A DNA stretch of 18,634 nt from an uncultured Alistipes sp. (GCA_948736885.1 CAPXWY010000008.1:1-18634); one strand, 5' to 3'. Shown: positions 6,939 through 14,012, numbered from the stretch's first letter. Numbers and translations are program-made. The notes: generated from the sequence alone by a model not told the origin.

Positions 6939-7687
6939 AACGGGCACTGATATGGCTGGCGGCCGCCGTCGCACTGACGGGCTGCAAAATCCAGGAGGCC
7001 GAATATTTCGACCCCACGGCCGACGGCTACCGCATGTTGCAGTCGGCGAACCGCCACCTCACGGAAGCAGCGGCCGCCGCGTCGCGCGCGATGCTTTTCA
7101 ATCTCTACTACTCGGCTTCCGACGAGGAGCGCAAGACGCTGCACGACCGCTATTTCTACACCTCGCGCATCGTCGATTCGGGCAACGGCGAATGGCGCAT
7201 CATCGACCGCGACGGCGAACTGGTCATCCTCACCGGCGGGCAGCCGCTCGCCACCGACGGTGCCGTCTGGCGATATTTCTACCTCTCGCCGACCTATGCC
7301 GAGACAACGATCGCCTGCCGCACGAACGGCGACGAAACCGCCTACGACCTCCGGCTGCCCGACGGAGGCGGCGAGCTGACGTTCACGGCCGTCTTCCCCG
7401 GCCGGACGCAGGAAGACGGCGCCACCCGCTATTGGTGCGAACTGTCGCTCACGGGTTCGGGCGCATGGACCGCAGAAAAAGACCTCTACGGATTCGACGA
7501 ACTCCGCTATCGGATAACCGAAACGCTGAAATACATCTCGACAGTGCCGCAGCGCTTCGAGCTGGGCCAGCTGGAGCTGACGGGGCGAATCGACGGCGAC
7601 GAGCTGGAAGCCACGGCCCAATATCTCCCCGACAACCGCATCACGATCGCAAGCGGCCCCTACGAAAACGATTATTATTGGCACTGA
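6935..7687 (+). CDS. Predicted lipoprotein, unknown function
   Basis: A 250-residue protein with a lipoprotein signal: basic start MKR, a hydrophobic stretch, then LTGC with the lipidated cysteine at position 17. After the cysteine it begins KIQEAEYFDPTADGYRML. The remainder alternates short beta-type segments (EWRIIDRDGELVIL, YDLRLPDGGGELTFTA, FELGQLELTGRI) with polar turns, suggesting a periplasmic or surface beta-rich domain. I do not recognise the family. The gene overlaps the upstream barrel gene by 4 bases (ATGA) and ends 4 bases before rdgB, so all three are probably one transcript. The position next to a barrel protein makes a shared envelope role plausible, but that is inference. Confidence 0.8.
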   Translation: MKRALIWLAAAVALTGCKIQEAEYFDPTADGYRMLQSANRHLTEAAAAASRAMLFNLYYSASDEERKTLHDRYFYTSRIVDSGNGEWRIIDRDGELVILTGGQPLATDGAVWRYFYLSPTYAETTIACRTNGDETAYDLRLPDGGGELTFTAVFPGRTQEDGATRYWCELSLTGSGAWTAEKDLYGFDELRYRITETLKYISTVPQRFELGQLELTGRIDGDELEATAQYLPDNRITIASGPYENDYYWH

Positions 7688-7691
7688 TACG

Positions 7692-8273
7692 ATGAAGATT
7701 CTTTTTGCCACCAACAACGCCCACAAACTGAGCGAAGTAAGCGAGGTGCTGGGCGACGGGGTCCGCCTCCTGACGCCGCGCGACTGCGGCGTGACGGAAG
7801 AGATTCCCGAAACGCAGCCCACCCTCGAAGGCAACGCCCTCCAGAAAGCCCGCTACCTGCACGAACGCACCGGGCTCGACTGCTTCGCCGACGACACGGG
7901 GCTCGAAGTCGCCGCTCTGGGCGGAGCGCCCGGCGTCCGCTCGGCCCGCTACGCCACCGACGGTCACGACTTCGCAGCCAACAACCGCCTGCTGCTGAAA
8001 AACCTGGAGGGGACGACCGACCGCCGGGCCCGCTTCCGCACGGTCATCGCATTGATACTCAACGGAGAAGAACATCTTTTCGAAGGGATCGTCGAGGGCC
8101 GCATCATCGACGCCGAACGCGGAGCCGAAGGTTTCGGCTACGACCCGCTCTTCATTCCCGACGGCGGCGACAAGACCTTCGCCGAGATGAGCGCCGAGGA
8201 GAAGAACGCCGTGTCGCACCGCGGCCGAGCCGTGCGCCGGCTTGCGGCCTATTTGCATTCCATCGAGAAATAG
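7692..8273 (+). CDS. rdgB: RdgB/HAM1-type XTP/dITP pyrophosphatase
   Basis: Hydrolyses non-canonical purine nucleoside triphosphates (XTP, dITP, ITP) to monophosphates so they are not built into DNA or RNA. The 193-residue length is standard. Family blocks are all present: FATNNAHK (5-12), TLEGNA (44-49), the metal-binding FADDTG (65-70), [11 protein letters not shown] (78-88), GFGYDPLF (147-154), KTFAEM (161-166) and SHRGRA (175-180). The start at 7692 lies 4 bases after the preceding stop. The final codons overlap the folE promoter: the -33 element lies inside the coding end and the -7 box just past the stop. Identity is near certain. Confidence 0.96.
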   Translation: MKILFATNNAHKLSEVSEVLGDGVRLLTPRDCGVTEEIPETQPTLEGNALQKARYLHERTGLDCFADDTGLEVAALGGAPGVRSARYATDGHDFAANNRLLLKNLEGTTDRRARFRTVIALILNGEEHLFEGIVEGRIIDAERGAEGFGYDPLFIPDGGDKTFAEMSAEEKNAVSHRGRAVRRLAAYLHSIEK

Positions 8274-8283
8274 CCTATCTTCG
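8252..8283 (+). promoter_or_regulatory. Promoter for folE with a very short or absent leader
   Basis: TTTG at 8252-8255, a 20-base spacer, then TATCTTCG at 8276-8283 (one mismatch to TAnnTTTG). The folE ATG is at 8291, only 7 bases beyond the box, so the transcript would start at or within a few bases of the start codon. Confidence 0.6.
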
Positions 8284-8290
8284 CGGTCCT

Positions 8291-8899
8291 ATGGAGACGA
8301 AAAACTACGAAAAAGAAGAACGTTTCGACGCGGCGACCGTCGAAGCGCTCAAACACCATTATAGCGAGATCCTGCGTCTGCTGGGCGAGGACCCGGCGCG
8401 CGAGGGGCTTCTGAAGACGCCCGAACGGGTGGCCAAGGCGATGTCGTTCCTCACCAAGGGCTACGACGAAAACCCGCTCGAAATCATCCGCTCGGCCATG
8501 TTCCGCGAGGAGTACAAGCAGATGGTGCTGGTCAAGGACATCGAGCTCTACTCGCTCTGCGAGCACCACATGCTGCCTTTCTACGGCAAGGCCCACGTGG
8601 CCTACATCCCCGACGGGCGCATCACCGGACTCTCGAAGATCGCCCGCGTAGTCGAGTGTTTCGCCCGGCGCCTGCAGGTGCAGGAGCGGCTGACGGTGCA
8701 GATCCGCGACTGCATCCAGGAAGCGCTCCAGCCCATGGGCGTGGCCGTGGTCGTCGAAGCCAGCCACATGTGCATGCGCATGCGCGGCGTCGAGAAGCAG
8801 CAGTCGGCCACCACCACGTCGGCCTTCACGGGCATCTTCCTCTCCGACCACCGCACGCGCGAGGAGTTCATGACCCTCATCTCGCACCGCTACCGGTAA
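8291..8899 (+). CDS. folE: GTP cyclohydrolase I
   Basis: Converts GTP to 7,8-dihydroneopterin triphosphate, the first step of tetrahydrofolate (and often queuosine) synthesis; a cytosolic decamer in known members. The 202-residue protein is of usual length. It shows zinc ligands C90 and H93 in the [10 protein letters not shown] block and C161 in [10 protein letters not shown]. The [20 protein letters not shown] block (102-121) and the C-terminal block with QSATTTSAF are also highly characteristic. It has its own promoter overlapping the rdgB end and a strong terminator at 8930-8960, so it can be expressed alone. The predicted leader is close to zero length, which is odd. Identity is near certain. 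Confidence 0.97.
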   Translation: METKNYEKEERFDAATVEALKHHYSEILRLLGEDPAREGLLKTPERVAKAMSFLTKGYDENPLEIIRSAMFREEYKQMVLVKDIELYSLCEHHMLPFYGKAHVAYIPDGRITGLSKIARVVECFARRLQVQERLTVQIRDCIQEALQPMGVAVVVEASHMCMRMRGVEKQQSATTTSAFTGIFLSDHRTREEFMTLISHRYR

Positions 8900-8929
8900 A
8901 CCCGCACCGTTTCACCGCTTTTACGTTCG

Positions 8930-8960
8930 GACGCTTTCTTGAAAGAGAGCGTCTTTTTTT
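8930..8960 (+). terminator. Intrinsic terminator of folE
   Basis: GACGCTTTC (8930-8938) pairs with GAGAGCGTC (8945-8953), with one G.U pair, around a 6-base loop. A run of seven T follows at once. Confidence 0.85.
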
Positions 8961-9051
8961 ATCGGCCATGAAGATTTTTGTCGCTCCGCCGGCGCTTGCG
9001 GAACGAATTTTGAACTCCCGCACACGACAGCAAACCAAAAATCCGAAAACC

Positions 9052-9690
9052 ATGACCGTCAAAACCATTCACTACCTTGCGATCGCGCTGCTTGCGGCTG
9101 CGGTCTGCTCGTGCCAGAAAGACCCCTCGACGTCGAGTCTGCACCGCGATTACCTGGTCTACACCGACCACGACACGAAGGCCGACTTCGCGGCGTTCGA
9201 AACCTTCTATGTGCCCGACAGCATTCTGATCATCGGCGACAACAAGCAAACCCTCTACTGGAAAGACGAAAAAGCCCAGGAGATCGTCGCCACCGTCGTT
9301 GCGAAGATGCAGAACGCCGGCTTCACGCGCACCGAAGACAAGGCTGCGGCCAACCTGGGCATGCAGCTCAGCTATGTCGAGCGCGAAACCTACTTCGTAG
9401 GCTACAACAACCCCTACTGGTGGTGGTACTACCCCTACTACTGGACTCCCGGCTACTGGGGCGACTGGCTCGGCTGGCACTACCCCTACCGCGTCTACTA
9501 CGGCTACACGGCCGGATCGCTGCTCATCGAGATGCTCGACCTCCAGGCTCCGCAGACCGAAGGCAAGCGGCTGCCCGTCGTGTGGGACACCTTCATCGGA
9601 GGCCTGCTGACGTCGAACGAGTCCCTCAACCAGCAGCGCACGATCGAAGCCATCGAACAGGCATTCGCCCAGTCGCCCTACCTCAAATAA
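9052..9690 (+). CDS. DUF4136-type lipoprotein with an aromatic tract
   Basis: A 212-residue predicted lipoprotein resembling the DUF4136 family common in Bacteroidota and Proteobacteria; molecular function is unknown. The signal is a hydrophobic stretch ending AAAVCSC, with C21 or C19 as lipidated cysteine. The core (about 35-110 and 155-210) has the family pattern: a DYLVYTDHDTKADFAAFETFYV opening, a helix that fits a pair of conserved segments, and a C-terminal WDTFIGGLL...EAIEQAF stretch. Between them, residues 121-152 are dominated by Trp and Tyr. The start at 9052 is preferred because it begins the signal peptide; an in-frame ATG at 8970 would add a non-signal extension. The gene is followed 28 bases later by a barrel protein gene, so the two are likely co-transcribed. 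Confidence 0.8.
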   Translation: MTVKTIHYLAIALLAAAVCSCQKDPSTSSLHRDYLVYTDHDTKADFAAFETFYVPDSILIIGDNKQTLYWKDEKAQEIVATVVAKMQNAGFTRTEDKAAANLGMQLSYVERETYFVGYNNPYWWWYYPYYWTPGYWGDWLGWHYPYRVYYGYTAGSLLIEMLDLQAPQTEGKRLPVVWDTFIGGLLTSNESLNQQRTIEAIEQAFAQSPYLK

Positions 9691-9718
9691 ACGTTCAACC
9701 AACACATTTCCAACGACC

Positions 9719-10345
9719 ATGAAATCGACCAAACATATCCGCGTCGTCGCGCTCTGCGCGCTGCTGCTGGCCGCCGCCCTGCCGGGCAAGGCGCAGATTT
9801 TCCCCAATTCCTACATCAACATCGACTGGCAGATGAACGTGCCGCTCGGCAACAGCTTCGCCGACAAGGCTTCGGGCTGGGGCATGAACTTCGAAGGCGG
9901 CTACCGCATCACGCCGGCCGTGGCGGTGGGTCCGTTCGTCTCGTACCACACCAACCTGCAGAACATCGACCGCCAGACCTTGATTCTGAACAACGGTTCG
10001 GCGCTGACCACCAACCAGAAACACGCCGTCTTCCAGCTGCCGTTCGGTGTGACGGGCCGTTACAGCTGGTGCAACAACAGCGTGCTGCAGCCCTACATCG
10101 GTCTGAAGTTGGGTGCCTCCTACTCGGAGTTCTCGTCCTATTACTACGTTATCAAGCAGTACGACGATTCGTGGGGTTTCTACATGTCGCCCGAGCTCGG
10201 CGTCTCGATCTTCCCCAACCCCACCTACCGCTTCGGACTCCATCTGGCGCTCTACTACAGCTACGCCACCAACAGCGGCAGCTTGCTGACCTACAAGATC
10301 AACAACCTCAGCAACTTCGGCGTACGCGTCGGTATTTCGTTCTGA
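9719..10345 (+). CDS. Small outer-membrane beta-barrel protein
   Basis: A 208-residue secreted protein. The signal peptide ends at about residue 25 (LPGKA, cut before QIFPN). The mature part consists of amphipathic strands with aromatic ends (GWGMNFEGGYRI, AVAVGPFVSYHTNL, PFGVTGRYSW, LQPYIGLKLGASYSEF, FGLHLALYYSYA) and closes with FGVRVGISF. The terminal phenylalanine is the typical recognition signal for barrel insertion by the BAM complex. This fits an 8-strand OmpA/OmpW-like barrel of the kind annotated in Bacteroidota as an outer-membrane beta-barrel protein. It follows the DUF4136 lipoprotein gene and is followed by a strong terminator, so the two form a unit. No ligand or partner can be named. 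Confidence 0.85.
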   Translation: MKSTKHIRVVALCALLLAAALPGKAQIFPNSYINIDWQMNVPLGNSFADKASGWGMNFEGGYRITPAVAVGPFVSYHTNLQNIDRQTLILNNGSALTTNQKHAVFQLPFGVTGRYSWCNNSVLQPYIGLKLGASYSEFSSYYYVIKQYDDSWGFYMSPELGVSIFPNPTYRFGLHLALYYSYATNSGSLLTYKINNLSNFGVRVGISF

Positions 10346-10380
10346 GGAGGGATGGGGTGAACTTTGCTGCCGCTCCGGCC

Positions 10381-10411
10381 TCTTCACTTTTCACTTTCTA
10401 CCTTTCACCTA
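10381..10411 (-). repeat. Purine-rich short repeat (GTGAAAGG family), minus orientation
   Basis: On the minus strand this reads as GTGAAA words including AGGTGAAAGGTAGAA, identical to 15 bases of the 4381-4414 copy. It sits between the barrel gene and the terminator at 10411-10448. Confidence 0.65.
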
Positions 10412-10448
10412 AAAAAAGAGGGTTCCCCGACGGGGAACCCTCTTTTTT
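10411..10448. terminator. Strong bidirectional intrinsic terminator
   Basis: GAGGGTTCCCC (10418-10428) pairs perfectly with GGGGAACCCTC (10432-10442) around a 3-base loop, with seven A before and six T after. It serves the barrel gene on the plus strand and the small lipoprotein gene on the minus strand, whose stop is 17 bases away. Confidence 0.9.
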
Positions 10449-10464
10449 CATGCCTGACCGGGAA

Positions 10465-10692
10465 TTATTCGGCAGCAGCTTCGGTTGCAACCTCAGCGGT
10501 CTCGGCGCACTTGCTGCAAGCGGTCGAATCGCAATTCTCCTCGCACTTGCCGCAGCATGCGTTCTCCTCGGCGGCAGCCTCGACAACGGCACCTTCGGCC
10601 TGGGTCTCGGCAGACTTCGTGTTGGCGTTACCGCAGCAGCTTACCATGGCGGCAGCAGCCAGCATCACAGCAAAAGAAAAAAACTTTTTCAT
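10465..10692 (-). CDS. Tiny acidic Cys-rich lipoprotein
   Basis: A 75-residue predicted lipoprotein. Its signal is MKKFFSFAVMLAAAAMVSC, with C19 (or C20) as the lipidation site. The mature part is only about 56 residues, built from Ala/Glu-rich spacers around one cluster of six cysteines: C46-C47-x2-C50-x3-C54-x4-C59-x2-C62. I do not recognise the family. The spacing and the surrounding acidic residues could suit metal binding or disulfides, but this is inference. It is a real gene by several signs: a perfect -7 box with a -33 TTG, a proper lipoprotein signal and a strong terminator just past its stop. Two perfect palindromes lie around its predicted transcription start and leader, suggesting regulation. 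Confidence 0.8.
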   Translation of the reverse strand: MKKFFSFAVMLAAAAMVSCCGNANTKSAETQAEGAVVEAAAEENACCGKCEENCDSTACSKCAETAEVATEAAAE

Positions 10693-10696
10693 AACT

Positions 10697-10730
10697 TCAA
10701 ACGTTTGAGTTCAGTTGTTTTACAACGTTG
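10697..10730 (-). promoter_or_regulatory. Two palindromes in the leader of the Cys-rich lipoprotein
   Basis: TCAAACGTTTGA (10697-10708) is a perfect 12-base palindrome ending 4 bases before the start codon. CAACGTTG (10723-10730) is a perfect 8-base palindrome directly at the predicted transcription start. Both share the core AACGTT. They could be operator half-sites for a repressor or simply small RNA stems. Confidence 0.45.
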
Positions 10731-10760
10731 CAAAGTTAGGTAATCGAGCGGAAAATGCAA
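10731..10760 (-). promoter_or_regulatory. Full promoter of the Cys-rich lipoprotein gene
   Basis: On the minus strand: TTG at 10758-10760, a 19-base spacer, then TAACTTTG at 10731-10738 (perfect TAnnTTTG). An A/T-only stretch (about 10762-10780) lies just upstream of the -33 element and may act like an UP element. Confidence 0.75.
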
Positions 10761-10796
10761 GAAAAATTTTAAAATAATTTCAAAACGGTCGCCCCC

Positions 10797-11270
10797 TTAT
10801 TTCCGGAAATCACCCAAAGCCAGCTGCTCGCTTTTGGGAAAAGCCTTGGGGAAAGTCCCCGAGACGCGGCCCTTGAGAATGATGGCTTCTTCGAGCGTCA
10901 GGCAGTTTCCTACCGTAACCCGAAAATAGGGATTCTCGTAGAACATGTAGACCGGCGTGCCGGGAAAGGTCTCCTCGAAGAGCGACTTGGCCGCCGCGGC
11001 GCCGGAGCGGGCATCCGGACCGTTGTCCGTGTAGATACATACCCTGTAGGCCTTGAGGACCGGCCGGCGGACGTTGCGCACGGCTTCGGCAATGGCCTCG
11101 GCGGCATCGCCGTACTCCGTGACGGTCACGCTGGCCGGGGTCTCCGACTCCGCGCAGACCTGGGCCCGCGCCAGGCGCTGTTTGAACGCCTCGAGCGACT
11201 GGGCCGCCGCAGGGCGCGCTCCGATGATCGCCGCAAGGGCGAAAAGGGCGGCTATGTAATGGCGAATCAT
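10797..11270 (-). CDS. Secreted SPOR-like domain protein
   Basis: A 157-residue exported protein with a signal peptide ending ARPAAA, cut before QSLEAF (about residue 24). The C-terminal part (about 74-150) reads YRVCIYTDNGPDARSG, then an Ala-rich helix, FPGTPVYMFYENPYFRVTVGNC, and a helix LTLEEAIILKG. This is the strand-helix-strand-strand-helix layout of SPOR-like domains, which bind denuded peptidoglycan at division sites in characterised proteins. The match is by pattern only and several SPOR residues are substituted, so binding is not assured. It is the last gene of the minus-strand operon and overlaps the LEA-like gene by 4 bases (ATGA). The start at 11270 begins the signal peptide. Confidence 0.75.
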   Translation of the reverse strand: MIRHYIAALFALAAIIGARPAAAQSLEAFKQRLARAQVCAESETPASVTVTEYGDAAEAIAEAVRNVRRPVLKAYRVCIYTDNGPDARSGAAAAKSLFEETFPGTPVYMFYENPYFRVTVGNCLTLEEAIILKGRVSGTFPKAFPKSEQLALGDFRK

Positions 11271-11836
11271 TGTTCGAAATTGTTTTTCAGATCGTGCAAA
11301 TCGATTCCAAAGGTATTCAAAAATTCGGACAACGGCACCCTTTCGCGCGAAATATTTATCGCTTTCGGACCGCCGCGGCCCTTGACGGCGAACGAAACGG
11401 CGACTTCCGAAAGGTCGTTGTCGCCCAGCCGCCGCAACAGCGCATGAAGCGCAAACGGGTCGGAGACGCGCACGCGCCACCGCATCGCATGACTCCCGAC
11501 GCTGCGGCGCCCGATCACCACCGGTTCGCTCAACGCCGCGCCGACGACGCGCTTCGAAGCGAGAAAAAGGTCGAACGAGACCTTCTCCATCTTGAGCTTG
11601 TAGCCCGTATCGTTGCGCACCCGCAAAACAAGGTCCAAACCCGCAAATCCGCGCATCTCGACCGCTTCGACCGCTTCGATCCGGATCTGTTCGCGCGCCT
11701 TCTCCGCCGCACGTCGGCACGACGTCATGCCGACGCAGAGAAAAAGCGACAGAGTGAGACCGAGGTTTCTGATCTTCGGTCGAACCGTCGTCCCGAAGAA
11801 AGAGTGAATATCAATCATGGATTCCGAATGTTGCAT
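11267..11836 (-). CDS. LEA14/WHy-like lipoprotein
   Basis: A predicted lipoprotein of 189 residues (183 if started at 11818). The hydrophobic stretch LGLTLSLFLCVGMTSC ends in a lipidation cysteine (C40 from the upstream start). The domain from about 57 to 160 resembles the LEA type 2/WHy fold seen in small bacterial lipoproteins: GLDLVLRVRNDTGYKLKM, LASKRVV, and VVIGRRSVGSHAMRWRV match its pattern of a variable-native segment, a scaffold strand and a saturating polar strand. Such proteins are thought to bind hydrophobic partners or stabilise the envelope, but the role here is unknown. The 11836 start forms a TGATG junction with the menG stop; the 11818 ATG gives a shorter signal and remains possible. 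Overlaps the SPOR-like gene by 4 bases. Confidence 0.7.
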   Translation of the reverse strand: MQHSESMIDIHSFFGTTVRPKIRNLGLTLSLFLCVGMTSCRRAAEKAREQIRIEAVEAVEMRGFAGLDLVLRVRNDTGYKLKMEKVSFDLFLASKRVVGAALSEPVVIGRRSVGSHAMRWRVRVSDPFALHALLRRLGDNDLSEVAVSFAVKGRGGPKAINISRERVPLSEFLNTFGIDLHDLKNNFEQ

Positions 11837-12561
11837 CAATGAATCTCCCCCGTGTAGACATGTGCGATGCCGCCGCTCAGACTCCGGGCGCGCGTGGCCG
11901 AGAAACCCGCACGCGAAAGCCGCTCGACGAACGCCTCGGGAGCCGGGAAACCGCCCACCGAAGCCGGAAGATAGGCGTAGGCCCGCCGGTCGCGCGAGAC
12001 GGCGCCGCCGACCAACGGCAGAATCCGGAACGTGTAGAACTCGTAGAGCGCCCGGAACACGCGGTTGCGGGGGCGCGAGAACTCCAGAATGAAGACCTTG
12101 CCGCCCGGCCGCAGCACCCGGGCCAGTTCGCGCAGCCCGGCGTCGAGATCGCCGAAATTGCGGACTCCGAATGCGACCGTCACGGCATCGAACGACCCCG
12201 TCCCGAAAGCGAGATGCTCGGCGTCGCCCTGCTGCAGAGCGATGCGTTCTCCCAGGCCGCGCGCCTCCACCTTGCACCGCGCCACGGCCAGCATCTTCTC
12301 CGAAAGATCGACGCCCGTGACCGCAGCGGCCGGAATCCGCCGTGCCAGGTCGAGGGCCAGATCGCCCGTGCCGGTGGCCACGTCCAGAATCCGTGCGGGA
12401 CGGCTTCCGGCCACCATCTTCACCGTGCGGCGGCGCCACCAGCGGTCGATGCTGAACGAAAGCGTGTGGTTCAGCAGGTCGTAGTGCAGCGCGATGTTGT
12501 CGAACATGGTGCGCACCTGCTCCTTCTTGGAATCGTGTGCGTTGTAGGGTTTTACGGTCAT
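11836..12561 (-). CDS. menG: Demethylmenaquinone methyltransferase MenG (UbiE family)
   Basis: SAM-dependent methyltransferase that makes menaquinone from demethylmenaquinone, the last step of the quinone pathway used for anaerobic respiration. The 241-residue protein is of usual length. Signatures: FDNIALHYDLLNHTLSFSID near the N-terminus, the SAM-binding LDVATGTGD (59-67), and the UbiE/MenG block AFGVRNFGDLDAGLRELARV (130-149). The C-terminal YLPASVGGFP segment is also typical. As no ubiquinone is expected in Bacteroidota, MenG is the better name than UbiE. The start at 12561 makes an ATGA overlap with the permease stop. The gene is embedded among envelope genes, not with other men genes. 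Confidence 0.94.
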   Translation of the reverse strand: MTVKPYNAHDSKKEQVRTMFDNIALHYDLLNHTLSFSIDRWWRRRTVKMVAGSRPARILDVATGTGDLALDLARRIPAAAVTGVDLSEKMLAVARCKVEARGLGERIALQQGDAEHLAFGTGSFDAVTVAFGVRNFGDLDAGLRELARVLRPGGKVFILEFSRPRNRVFRALYEFYTFRILPLVGGAVSRDRRAYAYLPASVGGFPAPEAFVERLSRAGFSATRARSLSGGIAHVYTGEIH

Positions 12562-13805
12562 TCGTATCGGATCACTTCGTTGGGTTTGACGGTGGAGACG
12601 ATGCTGGCCGGAACCAGCAGCAGCAGGACGATGGCCGCCAGCACGCCGCCGTTGAGCAGCAGCAGCCACTCCCACTCCAGGGCGATCGGCACCTGAGAAA
12701 GCAGGTAGCCCTCGGCATCGAGCTTGAAGACGCCCGTATGTTTCTGCAACAGGCAGAGCGCCAGCCCGATGCCGTTGCCCCACAGCATGCCGCGCAGGGC
12801 CACGAAAGCGGCCCGATAGAGAAAAATGCCCCGCAGGGTGGCGTTGCGCATGCCGAACGACTTGAGCAGCCCGATCATGCGGATGCGCTCCATGACAAGA
12901 ATCAGCAGCGCGGAGGTCATGTTGAAGAATGCGACCGCAAGCATGATGCCGATGATGACGGCCGTGTTGATGTCGTGGGCGTTCAGCCAGTCGAAGACAT
13001 GGGCATAGCGGCTCCCGACGCTCGTGGCCGTAAGGTTGTCGCCCGCACCGGTTTCGTCGTCGAAAAGCGCCCGGTCGAGCCGGCGGGCGAAGTCGTCGGC
13101 CGACGCCAGGTCGCGGGTCAGAATCTCGTAGCCCGTGATTTCGTCGGCCGCCCGGTCGGAAAGGCGCTGTACGTTGCGGATGTCGGTCAGCACGAGTTTG
13201 TCGTCCATCTCGTCCATGCCCGAGGAGTAGATGCCCGCCACCTTGAACCGGTCGCGGCGCGGCAGCTCGCCGTGCTCGACGAAAAACATCTCCACGCGGT
13301 CGCCGACGCCCAGTTTCAGCCGCCGGGCGAGGTTGCGCGACAAGAGCACGTCCTTGGTGCGGATCGAATCGCCGATGCGGGGCAGCGAACCTTCCTCGAG
13401 CCACTCGCCGAAGATGCGCCGGTCGTAGCCGGCCCCCTCCACCCCCTTGAGCAGCACGCCCTCGACAGCCTCGTCGGTGCGGACGATGCCGCCGCGCGCG
13501 GCGTAGGGAGTCATCGAGACGAACCCTTCGGTGCTGCGGATCAGATTTTCGAGCTGCCCGCTGCGCCGCACGGGCTGCGAGTCGAGGGCGTCGACGCTGC
13601 GGATGTCCGTAAGGACGACATGCGCCGCAAAGCCGGCGATCTTGCGCGTCACCTCGCTCTTGAATCCCATCATGACGGCCAGCGACAAGATCATCACCGC
13701 GAGGCTCAGCGCCACGGAGATGACCGCAATGCGTTCCATGACCCCGGGCCGTTCTCCGGGGAGCGGCCGTGCGGTGCGGCGGGCGATGAAAAAGGCGAGA
13801 TTCAC
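12558..13805 (-). CDS. LolC/E-like ABC transporter permease (FtsX/MacB_PCD type)
   Basis: An inner-membrane permease of 415 residues with the LolC/E topology: one N-terminal membrane helix (about 22-48, IAVISVALSLAVMILSLAVMM), a large periplasmic domain (about 50-270) and three C-terminal helices. The coupling segment after the second helix, MERIRMIGLLKSFGMRNATLRGIF, matches the family's ATPase-contact region. In LolCDE such proteins extract lipoproteins from the inner membrane, but no LolD-like ATPase gene is nearby, so the partner is unlinked. I chose a GTG start at 13805 (MNLAFFIARR after initiation), the usual family N-terminus. The frame is open upstream to an ATG at 13946, and an ATG at 13892 also exists, but these add residues with no family likeness. 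First gene of the minus-strand operon, overlapping menG by 4 bases. Confidence 0.85.
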   Translation of the reverse strand: MNLAFFIARRTARPLPGERPGVMERIAVISVALSLAVMILSLAVMMGFKSEVTRKIAGFAAHVVLTDIRSVDALDSQPVRRSGQLENLIRSTEGFVSMTPYAARGGIVRTDEAVEGVLLKGVEGAGYDRRIFGEWLEEGSLPRIGDSIRTKDVLLSRNLARRLKLGVGDRVEMFFVEHGELPRRDRFKVAGIYSSGMDEMDDKLVLTDIRNVQRLSDRAADEITGYEILTRDLASADDFARRLDRALFDDETGAGDNLTATSVGSRYAHVFDWLNAHDINTAVIIGIMLAVAFFNMTSALLILVMERIRMIGLLKSFGMRNATLRGIFLYRAAFVALRGMLWGNGIGLALCLLQKHTGVFKLDAEGYLLSQVPIALEWEWLLLLNGGVLAAIVLLLLVPASIVSTVKPNEVIRYE

Positions 13806-14012
13806 GAATGCGTGCTGTTGGTTCGGTAGCGGCAACCGGGTCTGCGCCGGCAAGGAGCCGCCCGGACCGGAAGCCTGCGATCCATGATACATATTATTAT
13901 GGAATCGCCATGCAAAGTAACATAAAATTTCGTACTTTTGCCCCACCGAACGCTGTTTTTCGTGCCGCGCGCACGCAGCGGCGCCGGCAAACCGTCACAA
14001 AACCGACAAATT
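13806..14012. promoter_or_regulatory. Divergent promoter region between permease and peptidase operons
   Basis: On the plus strand TACTTTTG at 13933-13940 is a perfect TAnnTTTG box for the peptidase operon, with no clear -33 element. On the minus strand TTACTTTG at 13913-13920 is one mismatch from the consensus and could serve the permease operon. The two boxes are only 12 bases apart, so the promoters would compete for polymerase. The rest of the spacer has no clear structure. Confidence 0.5.

Noticed and set aside
8968..9051. Earlier ATG start and a promoter (TTTTTG with GAATTTTG) for the DUF4136 lipoprotein
   Set aside because: The earlier start would place the signal peptide internally. 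The promoter candidate has a 24-base spacer and a mismatch in the first base of the -7 box, too weak to list.
12562..13404. Upstream extension of the menG frame through the permease gene (a possible fusion)
   Set aside because: Family-type MenG sequence begins at 12561, where an ATGA overlap with the permease stop is present; the extension is an out-of-frame reading of the permease.
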